DNA of 64,000 bases from Arenicola marina (taxonomy: Eukaryota > Annelida > Polychaeta > Arenicolidae). A model generated the notes under the pieces. That model was not told where the DNA came from, ran no database searches, and was given only the letters and a program-made list of their open reading frames with translations. This document shows, in pieces, positions 31,640 to 44,500 of the stretch. The stretch spans positions 28,194,029 through 28,258,028 of the forward strand of contig OZ025261.1 in the NCBI GenBank assembly GCA_964019135.1, read 5' to 3'. The position numbers were made by a program, and so were the translations under genes. Position 1 is the first letter of the stretch. Every line of letters starts with the position of its first letter.

Positions 31640-34600
31640 CTCCCATACCATAGCCTGTCACCCCATACCATACCCTCAGTCACCCCATACCATACCCTCA
31701 GACACCCCATACCATACCCTCAGACACCCCATACCATACCCTCAGTCCTCCCATACCATAGTCAGTCTCCCCATACCATACCCTCAGCCACCCCATACCA
31801 TACCCTCAGTCACCCCATACCATACCCTCAGACACCCCATACCATAGCCTCAGTCACCCCATACCATACCCTCAGTCACCCCATACCATAGCCTCAGTCA
31901 CCCCATACCATAGCCTCAGTCACCCGATACCATACCCTCAGTCACCCCATACCATAGCCTCAGTCACCCCATACCATACCCTCAGTCCTCCCATACCATA
32001 GCCTCAGTCAACCCATACCATACCCTCAGACACCCCATACCATACCCTCAGTCACCCCATACCATACAGTCAGTCTCCCCATACCATAGCCTCAGTCCTC
32101 CCATACCATAGCCTCAGTCCTCCCATACCATACAGTCAGTCTCCCCATACCATACCCTCAGTCCTCCCATACCATAGCCTCAGTCACCCCATACCATACC
32201 CTCAGTCACCCCATACCATACCCTCAGTCACCCCATACCATACCCTCAGTCCTCCCATACCATAGCCTCAGTCACCCCATACCATACCCTCAGACACCCC
32301 ATACCATACCCTCAGTCACCCCATACCATACAGTCAGTCTCCCCATACCATAGCCTCAGTCCTCCCATACCATAGCCTCAGTCCTCCCATACCATACAGT
32401 CAGTCTCCCCATACCATACCCTCAGTCCTCCCATACCATAGCCTCAGTCACCCCATACCATACCCTCAGTCACCCCATACCATACCCTCAGTCACCCCAT
32501 ACCATACCCTCAGTCCTCCCATACCATAGCCTCAGTCACCCCATACCATACCCTCAGACACCCCATACCATACCCTCAGTCACCCCATACCATACAGTCA
32601 GTCTCCCCATACCATAGCCTCAGTCCTCCCATACCATAGCCTCAGTCCTCCCATACCATACAGTCAGTCTCCCCATACCATACCCTCAGTCACCCCATAC
32701 CATACCCTCAGTCACCCCATACCATAGCCTCAGTCACCCCATACCATAGCCTCAGTCACCCCATACCATACCCTCAGTCACCCCATACCATACCCTCAGT
32801 CCTCCCATACCATAGCCTCAGTCACCCCATACCATACCCTCAGTCACCCCATACCATACCCTCAGTCACCCCATACCATACAGTCAGTCTCCCCATACCA
32901 TACCCTCAGTCACCCCATACCATGCCCTCAGTCCTCCCATACCATAGCCTCAGTCACCCCATACCATACCCTCAGTCACCCCATACCATACCCTCAGTCA
33001 CCCAATACCATAGTCTCAGTCTCCCCATACCATACCCTCAGTCACCCAATACCATACCCTCAGTCACTCCATACCATACAGTCAGTCTCCCCATACCATA
33101 CCCTCAGTCACCCCTTACCATGCCCTCAGTCCTCCCATACCATAGCCTCAGTCACCCCATACCATACCCATAGTCACCCATTACCAGACCCTCAGTCACC
33201 CCATACCATACTCTCAGTCACCCCATACCATACCCTCAGTCACCCCATACCAGACCCTCAGCCTCCCCATACCATGACCTCAGTCACCCCATACCATAGC
33301 CTCAGTCACCCCATACCATAGCCTCAGTCACCCCATACCATAGCCTCAGTCACCCCATACCATAGCCTCAGTCACCCCTACCATACCCTCAGTCACCCCA
33401 TACCATAGCCTCAGTCACCCCATACCATAGCCTCAGTCACCCCATACCATAGCCTCAGTCACCCCATACCATAGCCTCAGTCACCCCATACCATACCCTC
33501 AGTCACCCCATACCATAGCCTCAGTCACCCTATACCATAACCTCAGTCCTCCCATACCATAGCCTCAGTCCTCCCATACCATAGCCTCAGTCACCCCATA
33601 CCATAGCCTCAGTCACCCCATACCATAGCCTCAGTCACCCCATACCATACCCTCAGTCACCCCATACCATAGCCTCAGTCACCCCATACCATAGCCTCAG
33701 TCACCCCATACCATAGCCTCAGTCACCCCATACCATACCCTCAGTCACCCCATACCATAGCCTCAGTCACCCCATACCATAGCCTCAGTCACCCCATACC
33801 ATACCCTCAGTCACCCCATACCATAGCCTCAGTAACCCCATACCATAGCCTCAGTCACCCCATACCATACCCTCAGTCCTCCCATACCATAGCCTCAGTC
33901 CTCCCATACCATAGCCTCAGTCACCCCATACCATAGCCTCAGTCACCCATACCATAGCCTCAGTCCTCCCATACCATAGCCTCAGTCACCCCATACCATA
34001 GCCTCAGTCACCCCATACCATACCCTCAGTCACCCCATACCATAGCCTCAGTCACCCCATACCATAGCCTCAGTCACCCCATACCATACCCTCAGTCCTC
34101 CCATACCATAGCCTCAGTCCTCCCATACCATAGCCTCAGTCCTCCCATACCAGACCCTCAGTCACCCCATACCATACCCTCAGTCACCCCATACCATACC
34201 CTCAGTCCTCCCATACCATACCCTCAGTCCTCCCATACCATAGCCTCAGTCCTCCCATACCATAGCCTCAGTCCTCCCATACCAGACCCTCAGTCACCCC
34301 ATACCATACCCTCAGTCACCCCATACCAGACCCTCAGTCACCCCATACCATACCCTCAGTCACCCCATACCATACCCTCAGTCCTCCCATACCATACCCT
34401 CAGACACCCATTACCAGACCCTCAGTCTCCCCATACCATACAGTCAGTCCCCCCATGCCATACCCTCAGTCCTCCCATACCATAGCCTCAGTCACCCCAT
34501 ACCATACCCTCAGTCACTCATTACCAGACCCTCAGCCTCCCCATACCATACAGTCAGTCTCCCCATACCATACCCTCAGTCACCCATTACCAGACCCTCA

Positions 34601-35668
34601 GCCTCCCCATACCATACAGTCAGTCTCCCCATACCATACCCTCAAACACCCATTACCATACCCTCAGTCACTCCATACGGTAACCATACCCTCAGTCACC
34701 CATTACCAGACCCTCAGCCTCCCCATACCATACTGTCAGTCTCCCCATACGATACCCTCAAACACCCATTACCATACCCTCAGTCACCCCATACCATACC
34801 CTCAGACACCCATTACCAGACCCTCAGCCTCCCCATACCATACCCTCAGACACCCATTACCAGACCCTCAGTTTCTCCATACCACACAGTCAGTTTCCCC
34901 ATACCACACCCTCAGTCACCCCATACCATACCCTCAATCACCCCATACCATACCCTCAATCACCCCATACCACACCCTCAGACACCCTATACCACACCTT
35001 CAGTCACCCATACCATACCCTCAGTCACCCCATACCATACTCAGTCACCCCATACCATACTCAGTCACCCATACCATACCCTCAGTCACCCCATACCATA
35101 CTCAGTCACCCCATACCATACTCAGTCACCCCATACCATACCCTCAGTTACCCCATACCATACCATTAGTCACCCCATACCATGCCCTCAGTCACCCCAT
35201 ACCATACCCTCAATCACCCCATATTTTACCCTCAGTCACCCCATACCATACCCTCAGTCACCCCATACCATACCCTCAGTCACCCCATACCATACCCTCA
35301 GTCACCCCATACCATGCCCTTAAGTCACCCCATACTATACCCTCAGTCACCTCATATTATACCCTCAGTCACCCCATATTATACCCTTAGTCACCTCATA
35401 TTATACCCTCAGTCACCCCATATTATAGCCTTAGTCACCCCATATTATACCCTCAGTCACCCCATATTATACCCTTAGTCACCCCATATTATACCCTCAG
35501 TCACCCTATATTATACCCTCAGTCACCCCATACCATACTCAGTCACCCCATACCATACCCTTAGTCACCCCATACCATACCCTCAGTCACCCCATACCAT
35601 GCCCTTAAGTCACCCCATATTATACCCTCAGTCACCCTATAGTATACCCTCAGTTACCCCATGCCATC
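31640..35668. repeat. 22-bp satellite, about 180 copies, with 264-bp higher-order repeat
   Basis: The unit is CAGTCACCCCATACCATACC CT with TCCTCC, TAGCCT and ACAGTCAGTCTC variants. The ACAGTCAGTCTC marker with its surrounding variant order recurs at 32067, 32331 and 32595, a strict 264-bp (12-unit) period. Other parts are irregular, and the right end (35320-35660) shifts to CATATTATACCC units. It occupies 4 kb of intron 3. Confidence 0.97.
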
Positions 35669-38423
35669 AGTCTAGCAGTCAAATATCAGTAAGTGGGGAG
35701 CACATTTTTATTTTTGAAACCCCGTTAAAATCCGCATGCATCCATCTAGAGACAAATCACCACCTTTTCCCGATGGTGGTCGCCCCCCCCCCCCCCCCGC
35801 CCCTTCCCTCTTCTCCCACTCGACAATCATTCCGCCGTCATTCACAACCTCCCACCCTTCGCCCCCACCGCTCTTCCACCCCGCTTGCCCAGCTAAGTCA
35901 TGGAGTCGTTGCTCACCCCACCCCCCACACTGCCTCACCCCTCACCCTCTCACCCTCACCGCTCCCCTCAGCTCCATCCGACCCACCCCCCCCCTCCCTT
36001 ACCCAGATACCGAAGACATGTGGCCGTTGCTCACCCTCACTGCCTCGCCCTCACCCCTCAGCTCACCCCCTCACGCATTCTGCCCCGCGGGTGCGTTAAT
36101 GAAGCAATTGGTTAATCTGCGTCTCTCAAATTGTGCTTGTTCGGCGAGCGGCGAATGTCCAGAACTGGGTGCCTCAATGGAAGGTGGTCAACCTGGCCTC
36201 ATTGAAGACCGCCTTCCGAGAAAGACAAAAACCTGCAACTGCAGTATCGGTCCGAGCGCCTGGTGAAGAATACGAGAACATTATCCCTGAAAACCGCGAA
36301 GAACTACTTGCGAAACTTCGCAGCTGCGAAAAATCCCAAACCTTTCGAGAATGGGAACTTTTTGCAAATAATTCTTCTTAAATAGTGCGATGACCGCAAC
36401 TTGTTCGAGAATACGGACCCTGGTGAATACGTGTGACTGGGCGCATTTCTTTGGGCCAGGACCGGTAGGCTGGCCGGTATACTCGAGCTCTTCCGGGTCT
36501 GCTGGTCGGGCTACACCGAATATCAATACTTATTTAGGGGCTATGGAACCAGCCTAGACAGGCACTTTTCCGCCATCTTCTCCCGAATGTCCCGTGCTAT
36601 TTTGAACATCAGAATACCTAGTGAATGCGCACGCACCCGACCCGGGTGAAAAAAGTGTCGGGCGGCAACCCGATACGTAAGGTGCGCATTCGGTCCACCT
36701 TGGGGATACGCCGGGGTTACCAAAGAAATGTGCCAACTGAGTGACGGATAGAAGCTTGTAGGAGGCAGCTAGAAAGTTGTGGGGCCATGTATGGGGGGCG
36801 TAGGGGGAGGCTTTCAAGGAAACATATCAGGGTTAGTGAGACACAGATATATATAGGGAGATAAAGTGAGAATGCAAACCATAATTCAACATGTGGGTAA
36901 ATCTTCAGCGAGGTCAGGAACAAAGGAAAGAAAACATAGTGAGGACAGAACGAGAACTACGGAGACAAAGATAAACAAGGAAAATTAGTGGCGGAAGGAA
37001 AGGAAAAAAGCATTACGCATTAGAAATATATATATGAAGTTTATTAGTATAGAGAAATGCGATCAACATGACACAGCACAAGATAAACAACAGGAAGCAG
37101 AAATCGATCCATATAATAGGCGGGAGTGGAGGGGAGGGGGGTTGAAGATACATCATGTGGGAGGGGGTGGGGGGAAGGATGTTCGTCGACAATCAACACA
37201 AAGTAATTAAAATGCCAGGATGTTGATGCTGATGGACATCTGAAGGCAACCTACATGTAAACAGACGTAGACCGGAAATGGTAGAATCCGACATACAGAT
37301 GGAATGACAAGGCATAATGACAGACTTATTTGTTCTCTATCTTTTTTGGGGGGCAGCTGTATCGCTAGCGATCCTCAACGGATGTGACGTCATAGCGATC
37401 TGTCATCGGAGCGATGTGAGGTCGGGAGACGCACGGAAGGCAATGTGACCCTATGGCCAGCAGTCTATACCTGTACTTAATAATGTTAATAGTACCAACA
37501 TGTGACACGACTTCTTTGCGTGGGATAAACATTGATACGATATGGTCGGTTAAAGTCAATCTCTGTAATTATCTGTAATGCATGTATAATATTTACATAT
37601 CTGGCCAATATTTCGTTTATCTTCCTGGCACGAGTCGCCTTTTTGCATAGCCATATGAACCTGGCGTTATCCAGATTAGTGACATTAGAGATTTGGTCTC
37701 GTATAACGTTTAATCTTATTTAGATATATGTTCTTTCATAAAGATTTGGGTATTCGTACAAATTTGGTTTATTTGAGATTTGGCGCTCCATAGAGGTTTG
37801 ATCTTCCATCGATATTTGACCTTCTGTATAGATTTGTTCTTCTATAATAGGAATACAATTTAGCGCAGAGATTTGACACTCCATGGAAGTTTAGGTTTCT
37901 GTGGCGAATTGATCTAAAATATGTAGATTTGGTCTAACATCTGGTCGTCTGTAGAGATTTGCTCATGTAGTAATTTGATATTCTGAGCAGACTTGGGCCT
38001 TCTGCATTGATTTGTCTCTCGGTTGATTGGTCTTACTCCTGCTATAATTATATTATAGAGTCCCTTCCCATTAACACTCGCTGCGAAATGTAATTGCACA
38101 CAACGGGATACAGGGCCTTGGGCGATACGTAGCAGTCCTGAGCCTGTCCGTAGTCGTTATATCATCTCATTCATTTTACTCCCTTTAATTACCGTCCTCG
38201 GCGACTCAATAGCCCCTTGATTGCGTTGTAACTTGCGCCACGCATGCGCACCGCAGGGCACAGCGGTGACGTCAGCGCTCTCGTTCGTAAGTCGGTACGG
38301 GCACAAAAGGCAATAAAGCGGCAATGATATGGACATTTGCGAGTTACGGGTGAACTACCGCAAGTCCTGGTGTGTGTGTGGGTGGGGGTGAGGGGGAAAG
38401 GGGCTGGGAGGGTGAGGGGGAGA
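35669..38423. other. Intron 3, unassigned
   Basis: C-rich at 35785-36090; the rest has no exon or recognised mobile element. 37740-38000 has several irregular TAGAGATTTG-type words, a very decayed simple repeat. Confidence 0.4.
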
Positions 38424-38572
38424 GGCGGAGGAGAATTAGAGAACGGTGTGTATGTTAAGTCCGCTCCCTTGAGCGATAATCCACTGAGGGGGACTGAGGG
38501 GGGGGGGGGGGTCAGGCGGAGGAGAATTAGAGGACGGTGTGTATGTTAAGTCAGCTCTCGTGAGCGATAATA
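38424..38572. repeat. Two-copy tandem duplication
   Basis: AGGCGGAGGAGAATTAGAGA ACGGTGTGTATGTTAAGTC to GAGCGATAAT occurs at about 38423-38482 and again at 38513-38571, separated by a G run. Confidence 0.85.
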
Positions 38573-39167
38573 CACCACATTGACCCTTCTGACACGGTTA
38601 AGCCGCGTCATTGGACGGTGGAGTCGACTCATTCTCAACCCGTCCTAAAACGGCCATTTCTGGCGCCAATCGAGGCCGCCATGTAGAGGGCCCACATTTG
38701 TCTCCATCCGCGAGGGGGCGCCACCGACACCCGGAAGCAATGGCGATGGCGACTGACTTTCGGTGCAATCTGCCGCCAGATAGAGCGCCGGTCGTTAGCT
38801 GGTTCCATTACTACCCTGCTAGTTGGGCACGGCATTAATCAACCCTCTAAGCCTTCTAGACCTCCCCCCTTACCCGCACCCCCCTCCCTCTGCCTCATCC
38901 TCCTCCCTCACCCCGCTAAGAGGTTGGTGGCTGAAGCCGCGACACCAACTGCCACCTGTGTAATTGGTGCCTTACTCCAAAAAATTGTCCGCGTTTCTAT
39001 AGAACCCGGGCCTCTCGCACAAGGGCGACACTGACAATTGAACGTGTTGCCCTTCAGCTAAGACCCCTGACCCCTGACCCCTAATCCCTGACCCCTGACC
39101 CCTGACCACAATGGCGATGCACTATCCTTGATAACACCGCAATCCTCTCATCTCCCTTCGGCTACTC

Positions 39168-39232
39168 GAATAATAATAATAATAATAATAATCATAATAA
39201 TAATAATAATAATTATTATTATTATTATTTTC
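39168..39232. repeat. (AAT)n/(ATT)n inverted microsatellite
   Basis: AAT triplets from 39168 to about 39210 switch to ATT triplets to 39229, so the tract can fold on itself. Confidence 0.95.
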
Positions 39233-39465
39233 TTCATGTTTTAAGCAACATGATTTCCAGCCATGCACATGGTTCTGCTACAAATACGATTACACAATTT
39301 GTAGTTTTTTTTACTTGCACCTTATCTAATATACATTTGTAGGACATTATCGCCCACCGAGTATCGCAGACATCGCCCTGACATGTCTCCTGTGGTAACT
39401 AATTAAGCCGTTTAAATGCTCACACTGCATGAAGCTGTGAGACCAGAGGCCATGTGCTCATCACA

Positions 39466-39698
39466 TGAGGATGAGCGTAGCTGGTACTGTGACACATTGG
39501 GCAATCATTGGACGGAAAATGTTGGTGTGTTTTACCGTTTTGCTCCACACAAGGGCTAAGTTGGGCCAAGGAACCTCCCGGGACGATGGAGGACGAACGG
39601 ATGAAACATGCGCCAGATTAGGTGCCCGGGCCCGGCTTCGAACCCTTGACCCATTGATCTGCCGTTAAGCGCGCTAACCACTACACCATAGAGGCCAT
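39466..39698 (-). mobile_element. tRNA-derived SINE with a different head (SINE-F)
   Basis: On the minus strand, from 39698: GGCCTCTATGGTGTAGTGGT TAGCGCGCT (A box), then GGGTTCGAAGCC (B box), then about 150 bp of non-tRNA sequence with GGCCCAACTTAGCCC. The head is unlike that of SINE-A. The 3' limit near 39466 is uncertain. Confidence 0.7.
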
Positions 39699-40214
39699 TT
39701 GTTTCCTTTCTGTCTACATTCCACTATCTACTTATCTCGCGTTCGCTTGCTCTCTTTCACAGTCTTTCTACATTCCCCTCTTTTTTACTCGCTGTTTCTC
39801 AGTCGCTATATGTTCCTCCCCCCACTCCTCCCCCTTCTTCTTTCTCTCTTTCTCTCTCTCTCTAGTTTTCGTTCCCCATTGTCACTCTCCAACTCCAGCT
39901 GCCCTACATATACATTCAAGGTCATGGTAACCCCAAAGAAGCCTGTCAAGGCAGTGTTGTCTGACTGGCCCAGGGAGTCCACCCAGGAATCCCCTACCCA
40001 CCCGTTTGTCCAACTGAATCTCGAGCGCTCAGCCCAAGGCATGTTCCGGTCTGCCAGGGCATCCTACTGAAGACCCCACAGACTGGCGCATGAGTATATT
40101 TGTGTATTTAATCACAGATCAACTGGCCTTGGATTAGGTGCCATCCCCCTTACTTGCCGCCATGCATGTTTTGAAGCGTGCAGATTCCAATGTTGGTGCT
40201 GCATAAACCCCCTA
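39699..40214. other. Intron 3, unassigned
   Basis: Pyrimidine-rich TCTCTTTCTC tract at 39740-39870; no exon recognised. Confidence 0.4.
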
Positions 40215-40545
40215 TTTGCAGATACATGAATATGTAAATCATTTTTAGATATATGTAAATCATTTTATATATATGTGAATCATTTTAGTTGTCTGTGGAT
40301 CGTTTTAGATATCTGCAAATCATTTTAGATATATGCAAATGAGCTTAGATATATGTAAATGATTTTGCAGATATATGCAAATAGGGGATTTCTGCATATC
40401 TCAATTTTGGTGCTATGGCACGCGAAAGCTACATAAGCCCCTATTTGCAGATATCTGTAAATCATTTTAGATATCTGTAAATCATTTTAGATATCTGTAA
40501 ATCATGTTTGGATAACAAGAGATCATTTTTAGATAAATAATGGAT
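40215..40545. repeat. About 25-bp AT-rich minisatellite
   Basis: Units of ATATGTAAATCATTTTAGAT with ATCTG variants, in two blocks separated by about 70 bp. The segment CCCTATTTGCAGATA occurs at both block starts (40211 and 40439), so a larger duplication is likely. Confidence 0.85.
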
Positions 40546-41595
40546 TTCTGCAGCTATCGCGTGCCATATAGTGCACTCCATTAATGGTTTGGCAGTATGG
40601 ATAACCCCCCCCCCTCCCCCCAGCCACTTGCCCCCCGCTAACCCCCAACCCCCCAGGGTCGTTAGTTTTTCTTTCTTCGGAGCACTCATCCCACCCAAAT
40701 TGGACCCCCGATCTCTTCAGAATCCTGAATCCGCCGCTGAAGTGTCGTGCCTCGTCCCGACAATGACAGCCCCTCTCACACTCTTATGTGTGCCCTAGCC
40801 CGACAACCTTCAAAACTCCTAATAACGTGCCCCCCCCCCCCCACCCTCCCGCCCCTTCCCAACCTCCACCCCATCACCCCTACCTAATAACAACGCCAGG
40901 GAGACACCTCCTTCACCTCCCTGGACGGGTAAAGGTGGGGCAGACAAGAGCTGTGACGTATACTTCATTTCAGACTCAGTGTCAGACAGAGAGGTAATGA
41001 CTTGAATCCCATGGCCCTGGTTGTCTGGGACAGCACGGACTGACGTAGAAAAAATACGCTGCAGGTTGGAGAAAAAAACCAAGTTGTTCAGCTTGATTTG
41101 TTCAGAAGTGGACTTTTTACTGGCTTGGCTTGGTTGGCAGTGGTCTTTTTTTGGATGGCATGGTAGTGGACTTATTCTGTGTTGGCTTGACAGTGGATTT
41201 CCTTGCGGATTGATCTTTAGGGTCTGTCACTTTGCTAACCACTTCCGGGTCAGCCAGGGTCGCAGTAGCCTTGACATTGTTTGTCGATTGTCTAGGTTTA
41301 TATCTTTGTCAACTTCATCGGATACTCTTCTCGGTTCCTCACCGGATTCGCATCCTCTGCAACCCCGTCACGCCCTCAAGTTTACACATTAAGAACTGAG
41401 CCATCGACGACTCTTTATGAAGCCGTACAACCACTTGGGTCTCAGAATCATACGACTAGAATATAAATGTAGAAGAGTATTATTTGGTGCATAAGCAGCA
41501 TCACCGCGAAGGAAAATCTATATTTGCATGCGATAATTTCCGCAGTTGACTTCCCGGCATCCATTGTCCAGAACAAAACAGGGAGACGTGCAGTT
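40546..41595. other. Intron 3, unassigned
   Basis: C-rich at 40605-40660 and 40820-40885. On the minus strand 41080-41400 has a Lys/Ser/Thr/Pro-rich stretch (KVTDPKDQSARKSTVKPTQN) broken by stops, possibly a decayed LINE ORF1; not strong enough to annotate. Confidence 0.35.
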
Positions 41596-41825
41596 GGTGG
41601 ATGAGTCAAGGACATTGCAAGCACGTTCGGACACCGATCAGGGCCACCCTAAAGGGGAGGGGCAGGGCCACTCTAAAGGGGAGGGGATGGGTGGTGTGGG
41701 GGTGCCTGGGAGGGGGGTGGGGTGACAGAGAGGGTGGGTGGGGGTGGAGGATGAATCAAGGACATAGCAAACACGTCCGGCCACCTTGAGGAGGAGGGTG
41801 GGTGGGGGGGTGATAAAATGGGATG
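41596..41825. repeat. Tandem duplication of about 150 bp
   Basis: GGTGGATGAGTCAAGGACATTGCAAGCACGT-type sequence at 41598 recurs in altered form at 41746 (GGAGGATGAATCAAGGACAT AGCAAACACGTCCGG); each is followed by G-rich sequence. Confidence 0.75.
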
Positions 41826-42046
41826 GGGATGGTTTGTCCTGTAGCTCGGCCGAAGCATTATTATCAGGATTATAAGAAAGATCCTTGACCGCCACTCACC
41901 CCCTGCCCCCCCCCCACACCGCCACCCAAGGGACGCGTTGGGAGGTGGGGGGGGGGGGGCAGGGGCGTGCAGCCTCCCTGGGTGTCAGATGGACACGTTC
42001 TCTTTGATGTCGCACGGTGACCCCGATCCCCGGGAGGGAAGGGTGG

Positions 42047-42615
42047 GGGCAAAGGGGGAGGGGGAGGTGTGGGGGCGTAGGGGGAAAGTTTGGGGGTGTA
42101 GGGGCCATGTATGGAGGAGTAGGGAGAAGGTGTAGGGGTGTGGGGGCCATGCATGGGAGCGTGGGAGGAAGGTGTGGGGGTGTGGGGGCCATGTATGGGA
42201 GCGTAGGGGAAAGGTGTGGGGGGTGGGGGCCATGTATGGGGGCGTAGGGGGAAGGTGTGAGGGTGTGGGGGTGTGGGGGCCATGTATGGAAGCGTAGGGG
42301 GAAGGTGTGGGGGTGTGGGGGCCATGTATGGGGGCGTAGGGGGAAGGTGTGGGGCTGTGGCGGCGTGGGGGCCATGTATGGGGGCGTAGGGGGAAGGTGT
42401 GGGGGTGTGGAGGTGTGGAGGTGTGGGGGTCATGTATGGGGGTGTATGGGGAAGGTGTGGGGGTGTGGGGGCCATGTATGGTGGCGTAGGGGGAAGGTGT
42501 GGGGGTGTGGAGGTGTAGGGGTCATGCATGGGGGCGTATGGGGAAGGTGTAGGGATGTTGGGGCCATGTATGGGTGCGTAGGGAGAAGGTGTGAGGGTGT
42601 GGGGGTGTGGGGCCA
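42047..42615. repeat. 42-bp G-rich minisatellite
   Basis: About 13 units of GGGGGCCATGTATGGGGGCG TAGGGGGAAGGTGTGGGGGT GT, with an occasional extra GTGGAGGTGT. Dense runs of four or five G make this a candidate G-quadruplex tract on the plus strand, which is the template for the minus-strand gene. Confidence 0.95.
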
Positions 42616-43215
42616 TGTAAGGGGTATGTACATGTTAAAGGGGATATGTACATGTTAAAGGGGAATATGTACATGTTAAAGGGGAATATGTACATGTTAA
42701 AGGGGGTATGTACATGTTAAAGGAGATATGTACATGTTAAAGGGGATATGTACATGTTAAAGGGGAATATGTACATGTTAAAGGGGAATATGTACATGTT
42801 AAAGGGGGTATGTACATGTTAAAGGGGATATGTTCATGTTAAAGAGGATATGTACATGTGAAAGGTGCTATGTACATGTTAAAGGGGAATAGTACATGTT
42901 AAAGGGGAATATGTGCATGTTAAAAGAGATATATACGTGTCAAAGGGGATATATACATGTCAAATGGGGATATATACATGTCAAAGGGGAATATGTACAT
43001 GTTAAAGAGGATTAGTGCATGTTAAAGGGGACTATATACATGTTGAAGGGAATATTTACATGTTAAAATAGATATGTACATGTTAAAGGGGGTATTACAT
43101 GTTAAAGGGGATATGTACATGTTAAAGGGGACATGTACACGATAAAGGGGATATGTACATGTTAAAGGGGACATGTACACGATAAAGGGGATATGTACAT
43201 GTTAACGGGATATGT
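42616..43215. repeat. 20/21-bp minisatellite
   Basis: About 29 units of ATGTACATGTTAAAGGGGAT, immediately joined to the 42-bp array. The palindrome TGTACATGT/ACATGT recurs in every unit. Confidence 0.95.
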
Positions 43216-43924
43216 ATGTTCAAGGGGGTTTCTATAGTTCAGAGATATATAGAGGGACCCATGGCCTGATCTAATGCACCATACCTCCCTCTTCTACCAT
43301 ATGGCTCCTTTTACAACCTGAAACCTTGCTGTCGTTACCTCACTATGGGTCTACCCCCGATCTATTGCCCCACCCCCTCCCCTCCCACCTCCACTCTCCC
43401 ACCCACCTCCCCTCTCCCCGCTCTCGGTACCGGTCTCACGTGTTTCCCCTCGCCGGGTCCCCGGAGCCTTCTATCTCCCCTCCATCCTCCCCCTTCCCCC
43501 CTCGCCCTCCCCTCCGCCCCTTCCCCCCTCCTACCGGCCCCTACAAAGCCCTACTTCATCAAAAAAAAAGACCATCCGGCACCACCCTCACATCCTCTGC
43601 CGCGCGCCGAAAACACGGCGAGAGTTGGCCACGAGATCTGGAGCTCACGTCCGGTGACACACCCCGGCTCTTCGATGGGGACCCTTTACACCGGAGCCGG
43701 GAAGGTCAAGGGAAAGTCACACTTGTTTTCAATTACCCCCGGATCTGGCGCTTTAAGACGCTGGCAGAGCCCGGATCTAAAGCCCTGGATGTAAAGCCCC
43801 GGATCTAAAGACTCGGATGTAAAGATTCTAGAACCGGGATGTCAGCGCGGGTATTAGCGCGCGAGGTGGCGACACCGAGGGGGGGGGGAGAGGGAGGGGG
43901 CGAGGGAGCGGGGTCTTTACGGTC
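43216..43924. other. Intron 3, unassigned
   Basis: C-rich 43365-43550. Short GATCTAAAG.C.CGGAT words repeat near 43770-43830. No exon recognised. Confidence 0.4.
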
Positions 43925-44500
43925 ACGTGGAGGGGAAGATTTTCACGAGAGAAGATTGTATCATGGTCACAAGGAAAGAAGATTGTGTCACGGTCACAAA
44001 GAGAGAAGATTGTGTCACGATCACAAGGAGAGAAGATTGTGTCACGGGCACAAGGAGAGAAGATTGTGTCACGGGCACAAGGAGAGAAGATTGCGTCGCG
44101 GTCACAAGGAGAGAAGATTGTGTCACGGGCACAAGGAGATAAGATTGTGTCACGGGCACAAGGAGAGAAGATTGTGTCACGGGCACAAGGAGAGAAGATT
44201 GTGTCACGGGCACAAGGAGAGAAGATTGTGTCACGGGCACAAGAAGAGAAGATTGCGTCGCGGTCACAAGGAGAGAAGATTGTGTCACTGGCACAAGGAG
44301 AGAAGATTGTGTCACGGGCACAAGGAGAGAAGATTGTGTCACGGGCACAAGGAGAGAAGATTGTGTCACCGTTACTCAGAAGAGAAGATTATGTCACAAT
44401 TAATCAGATAGAACATTGCGTTATTGTCACAAGGAGAGAACATTTTGACGGTCACAAGAAGGGAAAGATTGTCACGAAAACTAGACATGAAAGATTGTCA
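43925..44500. repeat. 27-bp minisatellite, about 20 copies
   Basis: Units of AAGGAGAGAAGATTGTGTCA CGGGCAC. The 27-bp period leaves frames open on both strands (GEKIVSRAQ-type nonamers); not coding by context. Copies at the right end are more divergent. Confidence 0.95.

Noticed and set aside
38611..38838. 75-codon plus frame
   Set aside because: No recognisable domain, no splice sites, no family match; overlaps an equally open minus frame.
39055..39110. Telomere-like repeat (CCCCTGACCCCTAA)
   Set aside because: Only a few irregular CCCTGA units and no (TTAGGG)n; a short simple repeat.
41021..41400. Coding exon on either strand
   Set aside because: The plus frame has odd composition and no family match. 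The minus strand has a Lys/Ser/Thr/Pro stretch interrupted by stops, at best a decayed LINE ORF1.
43326..43808. 150-160 codon proline-rich frames
   Set aside because: Two overlapping frames through a C-rich tract with no domain or splice context; composition explains them.
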